Part shown: piece by piece, positions 1 through 7,201 of the stretch | Layout: each line of letters opens with the position of its first letter | Numbering within the stretch: the stretch's first letter is position 1 | From: an uncultured Rhodoferax sp. | GTDB taxonomy: Bacteria > Pseudomonadota > Gammaproteobacteria > Burkholderiales > Burkholderiaceae_C | Direction of reading: 5' to 3' | NCBI RefSeq assembly: GCF_946221635.1 | Contig: NZ_CAMIHB010000010.1 | Location: forward strand, 62,001 to 126,000 | DNA: 64,000 nt | Position numbers and translations under genes: made by a program | The notes under the pieces: model-generated | Database searches by the model: none | Told to the model about the DNA's origin: nothing | The model's input: only the letters and a program-made list of their open reading frames with translations

Positions 1-31
1 CCACGGGGGCTAGAGCCCTATTTCATTGAAA
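1..31 (+). repeat. Interspersed repeat, family A, 3' half (cut by window edge)
   Basis: The first 31 bases (ccacgggggctagagccc and following) match the 3' half of a short repeat that recurs at 9721, 15651, 18051, 21671, 31911, 47540 and 52841. The unit reads approximately TTGCTAT-n-AAATT-n-GGAGCTGCTCGCGCA, then a short spacer, then ACGGGGGCT. This copy lies directly after the apbC stop codon. The 5' half lies outside the window. Confidence 0.6.
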
Positions 32-32
32 A

Positions 33-1124
33 TCAGCTGTTCTTGCTGATCGTGATGGTGGGGAACTTGCTGGAGAAGTCTTTCGCCTGCGCCGCAATCT
101 TCACCGCCACCTGGCGCGCCATGGCCTTGTAGAGGCCGGCCACTTCGCCATCGGGCTCGGCCACCACCGTGGGGCGGCCGCTGTCAGCCTGTTCGCGGAT
201 GTGCAGGGCCAGGGGCAAGGCGCCCAGGTAGTCCATGCCATAGCCGGCGGCCATCTTCTTGCCGCCGTCGGCGCCAAAGATGTGTTCCACATGGCCGCAG
301 TTCGTGCACACATGCACCGCCATGTTTTCCACAATGCCCAGGATGGGCACGCCCACCTTCTCGAACATCTTGATGCCCTTCTTGGCGTCCAAGAGCGCAA
401 TGTCCTGCGGCGTGGTCACCACCACCGCGCCGGTCATGGGCACGCGCTGGCTCAGCGTGAGCTGGATGTCGCCGGTGCCGGGCGGCATGTCGACGATGAG
501 GTAGTCCAAGTCCTGCCAGTTGGTCTGGCGCAGCAGCTGCTCCAGCGCCTGGGTGGCCATGGGGCCGCGCCAGATCATGGCCTGGTCGCCGTCCACCAGA
601 AAGCCGATGGACATGACCTGCACGCCGTGGTTGCGCATGGGGTCCATGGTCTTGCCGTCGGCCGATTCGGGGCGGCCTGCTATGCCCATCATCATGGGCT
701 GGCTGGGGCCGTAGATGTCGGCGTCCAGCAGGCCCACGGTAGCGCCTTCGGCGGCCAGGGCCAGGGCCAGGTTGGCGGCGGTGGTGCTCTTGCCCACGCC
801 GCCCTTGCCGGAAGCCACAGCCACGATGTTCTTCACACCGGGCAGCAGCTGCACGCCGCGCTGTACCGCGTGGGGGATCACCTTGGTGCTGGGCGTGACC
901 TGTACGCTGGCCACGCCGGGCACGGCCTTGGCAGCGGCGGTCAACGCGTCCACCATGGCAGGCCACTGGCTCTTGGCGGGATAGCCCAGTTCCAGGTCCA
1001 GGCGGACGTTGCCGCCGTCCACAGTGATGTTCTTGAGGGCCTTGGCGCTGGCGAAGGTTTGCTGGGTATTGGGGTCGAGGACGCCTTGCAGGGCGTCGTG
1101 GATGGCTTGGTCGGTCGCGGACAT
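33..1124 (-). CDS. apbC: Mrp/ApbC-family iron-sulfur cluster carrier ATPase
   Basis: This 363-residue cytosolic P-loop ATPase of the Mrp/NBP35 family is predicted to bind and transfer Fe-S clusters to apoproteins. Residues 1-80 form a DUF59/MIP18-like domain. The deviant Walker A motif KGGVGKST is at about 107-114, and a CxxC pair (CTNC) near the C-terminal third is the expected bridging cluster ligand at the dimer interface. I chose the ATG at 1124 because AGGAG stands just upstream. An in-frame extension to 1196 has no such site and no family homology. It is divergent from the patatin gene. The family assignment is secure. The substrate apoproteins cannot be read from sequence. Confidence 0.95.
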   Translation of the reverse strand: MSATDQAIHDALQGVLDPNTQQTFASAKALKNITVDGGNVRLDLELGYPAKSQWPAMVDALTAAAKAVPGVASVQVTPSTKVIPHAVQRGVQLLPGVKNIVAVASGKGGVGKSTTAANLALALAAEGATVGLLDADIYGPSQPMMMGIAGRPESADGKTMDPMRNHGVQVMSIGFLVDGDQAMIWRGPMATQALEQLLRQTNWQDLDYLIVDMPPGTGDIQLTLSQRVPMTGAVVVTTPQDIALLDAKKGIKMFEKVGVPILGIVENMAVHVCTNCGHVEHIFGADGGKKMAAGYGMDYLGALPLALHIREQADSGRPTVVAEPDGEVAGLYKAMARQVAVKIAAQAKDFSSKFPTITISKNS

Positions 1125-1229
1125 GAAAACTCCTGAATGCACGGAGTCTAGCGGCCACCCCATGCCCGCAAGGGCATTGGGTGCTTCGGATACCACGCAT
1201 TGCTAGGGTTTTCCCCTCGAAATTAGGTG

Positions 1230-1257
1230 TTTACAAGCGTGACGGGCTTTTGATAAT
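1230..1257 (+). promoter_or_regulatory. Predicted sigma-70 promoter giving a leaderless mRNA
   Basis: TTTACA (1230-1235), a 16-base spacer and GATAAT (1252-1257) form a good -35/-10 pair. The ATG of the patatin gene is at 1264, about seven bases after the -10 box, where transcription would normally start. No Shine-Dalgarno sequence can fit between them, so a leaderless transcript is predicted. Confidence 0.5.
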
Positions 1258-1263
1258 GGGCCC

Positions 1264-2550
1264 ATGCATCCTGCCCCACCGCCCCTGCCTGCCAATGGCC
1301 TCTTGCTCACCGGTGGCGGGGCCCGCGCGGCCTACCAAGTGGGCGTCCTGGAGGCGGTGGCCGACATCCGCCTGGCATGCGGCGCAGCAGACCAACCCAA
1401 TCCTTTTCCCATCATCGCGGGCACCTCGGCCGGCGCCATCAACGCCGCCGCGCTGGCCTGCGGCACCGATAACTTCGACGCTACGGTGCGCCTGATCGCC
1501 CACACCTGGCGCAACTTCCACGCCCACCAGGTCTACCGTGCCGACCACCTGAGCATGCTGCGCTCCGGCGCCACCTGGATGACGCTACTGTCCGTGGGCT
1601 GGCTGCTGGCCAAGTGGCGGCGCATCAAGCCCCGCTCGCTGCTGGACAACACACCGCTGCACGATTTGCTACAGCATCTGGTGCCGCTGGAGCGCATTCC
1701 CGAGCTGGTACGTCAGGGCCACCTGCAGGCGCTGGCCGTGACCGCGTCCAGCTACAGCACGGGCGATCACGTCACCTTCTTTGAGGGTGACAAGCGCCTC
1801 ATGCCCTGGATGCGCACGCAGCGCTTTGCCGTGCGCGACCGCATCACCCACGCGCATTTGCTGGCGTCCAGTGCGATTCCCTTTGTGTTTCCGGCCACGC
1901 AGCTGCATATCAACGGCCGCAACGAATACTTTGGCGACGGCTCCATGCGCCAGAGCGCGCCCGTGGCGCCTGCTATCCATTTGGGAGCAGAGCGCATCCT
2001 GGTCATCGGCGCCGGGCGCATGCACGAGCCCAAGAACGAGGCCCACCTGCACACCACCAGCAGCTACCCCAGCATTGCGCAGATTGCAGGCCACGCGCTG
2101 TCCAATATTTTTCTGGACGCGCTGGCGGTGGACGTGGAGCGCGTGCGCCGCATCAACCAGACCATCAAGCTGGTGCCCGAGGACGCGCGCAAAGGCAGCG
2201 CGCTCAAGCCAGTGGATCTATTGGTCATCGCGCCCAGCCAGCGCCTGGACGCCGTGGCATCGCGCCACGTGGGTGACTTGCCGCACGCGGTGCGCACCAT
2301 GCTGGGCGGCGTAGGTGTCTCGTCTGCCAAGGCCGATGTGAAGGGCGCTGCGCTTGCGAGCTACCTGCTGTTCGAGAGCGGCTACACCAGCGAACTGATG
2401 GCACTGGGCTATGCCGACGCGCAACGCCAGCGCGCCGAGGTCTGCAAGTTCTTTGGCTGGGTAGACCCCGAGGCCGTGACTGAGCCCGGGGCCTTGATGC
2501 AGCCACCGCGCGAAGAGCGCCGCAAAGACCCGCTGCGCCTGCGGCACTGA
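1264..2550 (+). CDS. Patatin-like phospholipase (RssA-type)
   Basis: This 428-residue predicted serine hydrolase has a patatin fold. The oxyanion-hole motif GGGARAAYQ is at about residues 17-25. The nucleophile elbow GTSAG is at 53-57 with Ser55. The catalytic Asp is in FGDGS (D225). Family members cleave acyl esters of phospholipids or neutral lipids with a Ser-Asp dyad. There is no signal peptide, so it is probably cytosolic or peripheral to the membrane. The roughly 100 residues after the catalytic Asp region are longer than in minimal RssA proteins. The gene stands alone between apbC (divergent) and a LysR gene (convergent). The substrate is unknown. Confidence 0.9.
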   Translation: MHPAPPPLPANGLLLTGGGARAAYQVGVLEAVADIRLACGAADQPNPFPIIAGTSAGAINAAALACGTDNFDATVRLIAHTWRNFHAHQVYRADHLSMLRSGATWMTLLSVGWLLAKWRRIKPRSLLDNTPLHDLLQHLVPLERIPELVRQGHLQALAVTASSYSTGDHVTFFEGDKRLMPWMRTQRFAVRDRITHAHLLASSAIPFVFPATQLHINGRNEYFGDGSMRQSAPVAPAIHLGAERILVIGAGRMHEPKNEAHLHTTSSYPSIAQIAGHALSNIFLDALAVDVERVRRINQTIKLVPEDARKGSALKPVDLLVIAPSQRLDAVASRHVGDLPHAVRTMLGGVGVSSAKADVKGAALASYLLFESGYTSELMALGYADAQRQRAEVCKFFGWVDPEAVTEPGALMQPPREERRKDPLRLRH

Positions 2551-2562
2551 TCCCCAGATACC

Positions 2563-3498
2563 TCAGTCGATGGAGGGGCAGCCGGGCGGCAACACGGGCA
2601 TGCCTTCGTTGCTGGTGTGCTCGTCCAGAAAATCCAGAAAGCGCCGCACCGCCGGCACCATACCGCGCCGCGACGGATAGACCGCGTGGAAGATGCCGCG
2701 CGGCGGCGCCCAGCCCGCCAACACATGCACCAGACGGCCCTGCTCCACCTCGCGGCGAACCATGTAGTCGGGCATGAAGCACATGCCAGTACCCTGCATG
2801 GCGGCGTATTTGAGCGTGAGCAGGTCGTCCGCCACATAACGCGGCTGGTGCACCAGGTTGTGCACCGCGCCGTTCGGCCCAAGCAGCACCAGCGTGGCGC
2901 GGCCGTCCACGGCGGACATGGCAATGGTGTCCATGCGCGCCAGGTCATCAATGGAAGCAGGCCGACCTTGCCGCTCCAGCTGCAGCGGGCTGGCCACCAG
3001 CACGGTGTTGGATTCGCCCAGTTTCTTCACCACCAGGCTGCCGCTGTCATCCAGCGTGCCGCGCACGCGCAGCGCCACGTCGATGCCCTCCTCCACGAGG
3101 TCCACCACACGGTTGCTGATGCGCATATCCACCTTGACCTGCGGGTGGCGCGCCAGGAACAAGGCCATGATGGGTCCCACCGTATGCTGGGCCAGGGTCA
3201 CCGGGCAGGCGATGCGGATGGTGCCGCGCGGCTCGGTCTGTACCTGTTCCACCGCCTCGGCCGCAGCCTCAGCCGCGTCGCGCACGGCCAGGCAATGGCG
3301 CAGATAAACCTCCCCCACCTCGGTCAGCGAGAGCTTGCGCGTGGTGCGCTGCAATAGGCGCACACCCAGGCGTTCCTCCAACTCGGCCACGCGGCGCGAG
3401 AGCTTGGATTTGGGGATCCCCAGATGGCGGCCGGCGGCCGCAAAACCGCCACGCTCCACCACCTCGGCGAAATACAGCATGTCGTTGGTGTCTTGCAT
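2563..3498 (-). CDS. LysR-family transcriptional regulator
   Basis: This 311-residue regulator has an N-terminal winged helix-turn-helix (about residues 5-65, including GGFAAAGRHLGIPKSKLSRR) and a LysR substrate-binding domain (about 90-300). It is transcribed away from azoR across a 133-base intergenic region, the usual arrangement for a LysR protein that controls its divergent neighbour. I infer that it regulates azoR, perhaps in response to quinones, electrophiles or azo compounds. The inducer cannot be read from sequence. Confidence 0.93.
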   Translation of the reverse strand: MQDTNDMLYFAEVVERGGFAAAGRHLGIPKSKLSRRVAELEERLGVRLLQRTTRKLSLTEVGEVYLRHCLAVRDAAEAAAEAVEQVQTEPRGTIRIACPVTLAQHTVGPIMALFLARHPQVKVDMRISNRVVDLVEEGIDVALRVRGTLDDSGSLVVKKLGESNTVLVASPLQLERQGRPASIDDLARMDTIAMSAVDGRATLVLLGPNGAVHNLVHQPRYVADDLLTLKYAAMQGTGMCFMPDYMVRREVEQGRLVHVLAGWAPPRGIFHAVYPSRRGMVPAVRRFLDFLDEHTSNEGMPVLPPGCPSID

Positions 3499-3631
3499 GT
3501 CAGGCCTCTATTCAGTACGTCATCGTTCCAATTTCAGGACAATCTATCGCAATTTTGCCGACTTATCAAACATTAGATCCGTCACGACAATTATGTCCAT
3601 TGACACACAACACCCATTGAAAGGACCTGTC
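3499..3631. promoter_or_regulatory. Divergent LysR/azoR promoter region
   Basis: This 133-base AT-richer region separates two divergent starts. It holds a short dyad, GCAA-TT-TTGC (3549-3558), embedded in TATCGCAATTTTGCCGA, which has the T-N11-A layout of a LysR box. AAAGGA precedes the azoR start. The operator call is tentative. Confidence 0.35.
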
Positions 3632-4243
3632 ATGAAACTCCTGCACATTGACTCCAGCATCCTGAGCGCCAATTCCGTGTCCCGCCAACTGACCAAGGAC
3701 ACCGTGGCCCAATGGGTGAACACCCACCCCGGCACCACCGTGGAATACCTGGACCTGGCCGTAGACACCCCCAGCCACCTCTCCGCCGACTCCCTGGGCT
3801 TCCGCATGCCCGCCGGCGCCGACCTGAGCGACGTACAAAAGCGTGAAAACGCGATCTCCGAAGCCCTGGTGACCCAGTTCCTGGCTGCCGACGTGATCGT
3901 GGTGGGCGCCCCGCTGTACAACTTCAGCGTGCCCAGCCAGCTCAAGTCCTGGATCGACCGCATCGCCCAAGCCGGCCGCACCTTCGCCTACACCGAGACC
4001 GGCCCCAAGGGCCTGGCCGGCGGCAAGACCGTGATCGTGGCCTCCACCCGCGGCGGCGTCTACTCCACCAGCGACTGGGGCCGTGCCGCTGAGCACCAAG
4101 AAAGCTACCTGCAAACCGTGTTCGGCTTCCTGGGCATCACCGACGTGCGCTTTGTGCGCGCAGAAGGCGTGGCCATGGGCGACGCGAAGAAGGCAGAAGC
4201 CCTGGCTGAAGCGGCCAACGGCATTGCCAAGCTGGCAGCTTAA
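3632..4243 (+). CDS. azoR: FMN-dependent NADH:quinone/azo oxidoreductase (AzoR)
   Basis: This 203-residue flavodoxin-fold enzyme of the AzoR family reduces quinones and azo bonds with NAD(P)H and FMN. It is cytosolic and usually dimeric. The N-terminus MKLLHIDSSILSANSVSR carries the FMN-phosphate loop, and the central PLYNFSVPSQLKSWIDR segment is characteristic. I chose the ATG at 3632 because AAAGGA lies upstream and the length then matches the family. A longer in-frame extension reads through the intergenic region and is unlikely. The last 48 codons (4100-4243) recur as a decayed copy at 5937-6080. Confidence 0.93.
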   Translation: MKLLHIDSSILSANSVSRQLTKDTVAQWVNTHPGTTVEYLDLAVDTPSHLSADSLGFRMPAGADLSDVQKRENAISEALVTQFLAADVIVVGAPLYNFSVPSQLKSWIDRIAQAGRTFAYTETGPKGLAGGKTVIVASTRGGVYSTSDWGRAAEHQESYLQTVFGFLGITDVRFVRAEGVAMGDAKKAEALAEAANGIAKLAA

Positions 4244-4288
4244 ATAGCTGCCCAAGCAGGCTGGCCCGTAAGGGCTGGTGCTGCGCCC

Positions 4289-4323
4289 AACAACAAAGCC
4301 CGGCACTGCCGGGCTTTGTTGTT
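4289..4323. terminator. Rho-independent terminator after azoR (bidirectional)
   Basis: A perfect 16-bp stem (AACAACAAAGCCCGGC, 4289-4304) pairs with 4308-4323 around the loop ACT. T-rich sequence follows on the plus strand, and the hairpin is A/T-flanked on the other strand. It ends azoR and can also end hipA, which converges on it. A near copy occurs at 6119-6147. Confidence 0.85.
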
Positions 4324-4334
4324 TTGGGGAAGTG

Positions 4335-5573
4335 CTAGGCCTTGGGTGAACGGGTGCCAGGCATCCCCTTCTCCCAAGCGGCGCCCAGCTGGGCGGTCAG
4401 CCCTTGCGGAATCCGGGTGTCCGTTTGATGGGCCTGCAAAGTCTCCAGCAAAGCCTCGGCAATCCGCTCCAGCACTTCGCGTGGCCGCGTCACACCGCAC
4501 ACCTGGGTTCCGAACTGAAGCAGTTCATCGGTCAACGGGTAGGTCTTGGTCTTGCTCCGCTTGCCGCGAAACAGCTTGAGCGCCATGGTGTTGTCCTCCA
4601 TCTCCGGGCCACCCGGATAGCGCTCGTAGCGGTAGATCGAGGTAGTAACCACATCGAACATGGGCGCCAGCCGCACATCCTCGGCCGAGGTATAGAGCAC
4701 ACCAAAATTCTTGAGATGCCCATCCCCATTGCGCACCATGGCAGAAAACGCAACCTGGGCAAAAAACGCTTCCAGATCTGCCGCCGGCAAATTGATAGTG
4801 CGAAACACTTCGGCGATGGTCTCGTAGCTGCCGTGGTACTTCCGGTCAGACAGCTTGTCATGTACCTGGAAGCCCATCAGCGCAGCCACATCTTCAAACC
4901 CCAGCCGGGTTCCGTCTTCGCGCAGATCGAAGCGGTCCAGAATCATCATGGATCCGTCGTCCGACAAGTCAAACGCGGGCACGTGGATCCCCGCCCTCCT
5001 GGCAGCCGTCATGCACAAGAATTCGTTGGCAGCCAGCCCCGGGTAGGCAGGAGACCCTGTTTTGACAATCAGGTTAGGCACGGGCACCGTGGCCCTGTCG
5101 GGCACCATGATCTTGGGCTGCATCCCGGCAATGCCGGTCCCGGTCCCCAGATAGGCACGCACCAGTGCATCAAACAAACCTTCATCGGGGTGCGCGCGCA
5201 GCAGTTGCTCGCGAGACACAGGTTGCATCCGGGCCGGCGACTGCCCTTTTTGCAAAAAACCCAGGCGGCCAATGCCGTTGGTCCCGGCCAGCGCCAGAAG
5301 GTGCATGGGCGTCAGCGCCTGCTTGGGGAACATCTCCCGAATACGCTGAAACAAATAGCCCTCGGGCAGGTTTTGGTCCATCACGGGAAAAAGCGCCCCA
5401 TCCTGGTACGCCAACGCGTTGCGCGGCATAAAGAGCCCCACGGAGGGCTTGCCCGGGGCATCCTCGGCGTAATTGAAGTGGTAGACAGCGTCTTTCACCA
5501 GGCTCCCAGCCACCGCTCCGCTCACCAGGACATCGAGCAACTTGAGTTTGTCGGGCAGTTCAGGCGTCGTCAT
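4335..5573 (-). CDS. hipA: HipA-type serine/threonine kinase toxin
   Basis: This 412-residue HipA-fold kinase is the toxin of a type II toxin-antitoxin pair. E. coli HipA phosphorylates glutamyl-tRNA synthetase and causes growth arrest. Visible motifs are the P-loop-like GIAGMQPK (147-154), ATP-binding Lys171 in LIVK, the catalytic loop NGDGHLKNF (Asp284, Asn289) and the metal-binding MFDVV (Asp307). At the position of E. coli Ser150, just before IAG/VAG, this protein has Gly147, with Thr144 and Thr146 nearby. The usual inhibitory autophosphorylation site may therefore be absent or shifted. The start overlaps hipB by 14 bases, so translation is probably coupled. The length is normal and the gene is intact. 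Confidence 0.92.
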   Translation of the reverse strand: MTTPELPDKLKLLDVLVSGAVAGSLVKDAVYHFNYAEDAPGKPSVGLFMPRNALAYQDGALFPVMDQNLPEGYLFQRIREMFPKQALTPMHLLALAGTNGIGRLGFLQKGQSPARMQPVSREQLLRAHPDEGLFDALVRAYLGTGTGIAGMQPKIMVPDRATVPVPNLIVKTGSPAYPGLAANEFLCMTAARRAGIHVPAFDLSDDGSMMILDRFDLREDGTRLGFEDVAALMGFQVHDKLSDRKYHGSYETIAEVFRTINLPAADLEAFFAQVAFSAMVRNGDGHLKNFGVLYTSAEDVRLAPMFDVVTTSIYRYERYPGGPEMEDNTMALKLFRGKRSKTKTYPLTDELLQFGTQVCGVTRPREVLERIAEALLETLQAHQTDTRIPQGLTAQLGAAWEKGMPGTRSPKA

Positions 5574-5841
5574 CGGAATCTTCCGGGAACATGGCGCGCA
5601 TCTGCTCCATCGTGGGCAGACCCGCCGGCACGATCTGGATCGCGTGACCCGTGGCCCGCAAGAGGTCGAGCAGCGCACTGACGGAAATATCCTTGCCCCC
5701 CTCCAGCCGGTACAGGATGTCCCTGCTTCGGCCCGACCGCGCAGCGATCTGGGTAGGCGTGAGCCCCGCCTCGTTGCGCATCGTGCGAAACGCAGTGCCT
5801 AGCATTTGCGTGGTCTTGATTTTGTCCATGATTCTGGACAT
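5560..5841 (-). CDS. hipB: HipB-type antitoxin, XRE-family repressor
   Basis: This 93-residue helix-turn-helix protein (HTH_3/XRE, about residues 14-70, with TPTQIAARSGRSRDILYRLE as the DNA-binding segment) has an acidic tail. It would neutralise HipA and repress its own operon. The start is ambiguous. ATG at 5841 (MSRIMDKI) and ATG at 5829 (MDKIKTTQ) are in frame. Neither has a Shine-Dalgarno sequence, and both lie within the first operator palindrome (5824-5839). A leaderless or near-leaderless message from the AT-rich upstream stretch is plausible. Confidence 0.88.
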   Translation of the reverse strand: MSRIMDKIKTTQMLGTAFRTMRNEAGLTPTQIAARSGRSRDILYRLEGGKDISVSALLDLLRATGHAIQIVPAGLPTMEQMRAMFPEDSDDDA

Positions 5842-5899
5842 TTTTTATCAAAAATTATTTTTTGTCCATGATTCTGGACGAATTATCCAAAATGTGGAC
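5824..5899. promoter_or_regulatory. hipBA promoter with three operator-like palindromes
   Basis: GTCCA-N6-TGGAC occurs at 5824-5839 and again at 5864-5879. The surrounding 19 bases, TTTGTCCATGATTCTGGAC, are identical in both copies. A variant, ATCCA-N5-TGGAC, lies at 5885-5899. The centres are about 40 and 20.5 bases apart, near whole helical turns. The sequence between sites 1 and 2 is very AT-rich, as expected for a promoter. E. coli HipB binds several palindromic operators with TATCC/GGATA half-sites, and these half-sites are related in form. That HipB is the binder here is inferred. Confidence 0.75.
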
Positions 5900-5936
5900 G
5901 AAAGAGAAGCGCTAGCGTTGCACAACGGGACTATAG

Positions 5937-6080
5937 GAAAGCGACTTGCAAACCGTGCTCGGTTTCCTGGGCATCACCGACGTGCGCTTTGTGCGCGACT
6001 AAGGCGTGGCCATGGGCGACGCGAAGAAGGCTGAGGCGCTGGCTGAAGCGGCCGATGGCATTGCCAAGCTGGCAGCCTGA
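5937..6080 (+). pseudogene. Decayed second copy of the azoR 3' end
   Basis: These 144 bases align without gaps to 4100-4243 of azoR at roughly 90% identity (about 13 differences by eye). They keep the reading frame down to a TGA stop. Homology begins abruptly at GAAAGC and there is no 5' part or start codon. A TAA at 6000-6002 replaces a GAA codon. Most other differences are synonymous or mild, so the copy was probably once under selection as part of a whole paralogue. It is followed, like azoR, by the same kind of terminator. Confidence 0.85.
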
Positions 6081-6089
6081 TTCGCCTCA

Positions 6090-6114
6090 GTGCGGTGCCA
6101 GCTGGGCACCGCAC
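6090..6114. terminator. Hairpin downstream of the azoR remnant
   Basis: A perfect 10-bp stem, GTGCGGTGCC / GGCACCGCAC, has the loop AGCTG and is followed by six A residues. No matching hairpin stands in this position after the intact azoR. It may act as a terminator for minus-strand transcripts entering from the right. Confidence 0.45.
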
Positions 6115-6118
6115 AAAA

Positions 6119-6147
6119 AACAAAGCCCGGCTCTGCCGGGCTTTGTT
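6119..6147. terminator. Second copy of the azoR terminator
   Basis: AACAAAGCCCGGC (6119-6131) pairs with 6135-6147 around the loop TCT. The sequence is nearly that of the terminator at 4289-4323, with a shorter stem. It is preceded by A residues and followed by GTTGCTTC, so it can work in both directions. It belongs to the duplicated azoR 3' segment. Confidence 0.75.
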
Positions 6148-6192
6148 GCTTCTAGACTGCTGTGGGCGGAAGCGGACACCCCTAAATCAGAT

Positions 6193-6477
6193 TCAGCGAT
6201 GCTCTATGAGCCGCGTCGGTGTGCGTGCTTTGATAACCTTGCCTCTGAATCGAACGTGCCAATCTGGGTCCCATTCTTTATGCGCATGGATGTGAAACCC
6301 ATCCTCCACACGCACTACGTCAAGAGGTAGCAGGTCTTCGCTGGGCCGAGCGAGAAGTTCAACCTCATCGCCTGGAGAAAGCGTCACCTCCTCCGGAACC
6401 ATCTCCAGATAGAGCGTCATTTCCGACTTGGTGTCGTTCTTGAATCTCCCGACTACCGGATAGCTGCTTGGCGTCAC
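6193..6477 (-). CDS. Small hypothetical protein (94 residues)
   Basis: I do not recognise this protein. It starts with GTG at 6477, preceded by a strong ribosome binding site (AGAAGGAGATATCGAG), which argues that the gene is real. The product is soluble, slightly acidic in the middle (residues about 24-50: VPEEVTLSPGDEVELLARP) and basic at the end. It has no signal peptide, membrane segment or cysteine, and the strand-rich pattern suggests a small beta domain. Base composition looks lower in GC than its neighbours. Together with its position beside hipBA this suggests an accessory gene. Confidence 0.6.
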   Translation of the reverse strand: MTPSSYPVVGRFKNDTKSEMTLYLEMVPEEVTLSPGDEVELLARPSEDLLPLDVVRVEDGFHIHAHKEWDPDWHVRFRGKVIKARTPTRLIEHR

Positions 6478-6544
6478 CTCGATATCTCCTTCTGGTCGAA
6501 AACAGTCAACGAATGCAGCACATCAACAGTTCCATTCGCACACT

Positions 6545-7081
6545 CTACGCCCCCTCCAACACCCCCAACGCCTCAGTCGCCCACGCAATACTCCCCTCCT
6601 CGTACATGATCCCTTTTTTGAGGATCAGATGCTGCAGCCGCTTGGCGCGCGACATCGCATCGCCCCGTGCAAAGTCGCGCGCCTCAATCGCGCGGTAGTG
6701 GGCCAGCCGCTCGGTGTGGTGAGCGATGCGGGCGCGCAGTTCGTTGCTCAAATCCACCTCGCCCAGGGCCGCATCGGCGCGCAGCTTGACGGTGAATTCG
6801 TCGCGCAGGTCGGTGGGGGCCGTAGGCTCTTGGGTCCAGCGCACCAACTCGGCACGGCCAGCGGGCAGCACTTTGTATTCACGCTTGCGGGTGGCGCCGG
6901 CGTCGGGGGCGGTGTCGGAGACGATCCAGCCCTTCTCTTCCATGCGGGCCAGCTCACGGTAGATCTGCTGGTGGGTGGCGTGCCAGAAATAGCCGATGGA
7001 CTTGTCGAAGCGGCGCGCGAGCTCGTAGCCGGACGACGGTTTTTCGATGAGGGAGGTGAGCACGGCGTGGGCAAGCGACAT
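6545..7081 (-). CDS. PadR-family transcriptional regulator
   Basis: This 178-residue protein has the PadR winged helix at the N-terminus (residues 1-80: MSLAHAVLTSLIEKPSSGYELA, then FWHATHQQIYRELARMEEKGW) and a C-terminal helical dimerisation arm (PadR_C, about 95-175). PadR proteins repress neighbouring genes and release DNA on binding small, often aromatic, ligands. It is divergent from the reductase gene at 7202. Two palindromes in the shared intergenic region are likely operators. The ligand is unknown. Confidence 0.92.
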   Translation of the reverse strand: MSLAHAVLTSLIEKPSSGYELARRFDKSIGYFWHATHQQIYRELARMEEKGWIVSDTAPDAGATRKREYKVLPAGRAELVRWTQEPTAPTDLRDEFTVKLRADAALGEVDLSNELRARIAHHTERLAHYRAIEARDFARGDAMSRAKRLQHLILKKGIMYEEGSIAWATEALGVLEGA

Positions 7082-7110
7082 GCGGGTGAGTCTAAGGGGA
7101 GCCCTCTAAC

Positions 7111-7170
7111 TATGCAACCAGTTGCATAAATCTAGCTAGACTTCTACACTGCGTTGCAACTGGTTGCATA
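7111..7170. promoter_or_regulatory. Two PadR-type operator palindromes
   Basis: TATGCAACCAGTTGCATA (7111-7128) and GTTGCAACTGGTTGCATA (7153-7170) share the core TGCAAC-N2-GTTGCA. Their centres are 42 bases apart, which is four helical turns. They lie between the divergent PadR and reductase genes. Binding by the adjacent PadR is inferred from position and symmetry. Confidence 0.75.
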
Positions 7171-7201
7171 GTTGCCGCCCAGCCCATAACAAGGAGACCC
7201 T

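Noticed and set aside
1965..1995. TGCTATCCATTTGGGAGCAGAGCGCATC in the patatin gene resembles repeat family A.
   Set aside because: The encoded PAIHLGAERILVIG is a conserved segment of patatin-like proteins, so the similarity is probably coincidental. The 3' half of the repeat is absent.
5989..6330. An open frame crossing the azoR remnant and its terminator.
   Set aside because: It is out of frame with the azoR homology and passes through two hairpins. No ribosome site is present.
4335..6480. The hipBA region as a prophage or integrative element.
   Set aside because: There is no integrase, transposase or phage gene and no tRNA. Only the azoR 3'-end duplication supports an insertion, so a mobile-element call is not justified.
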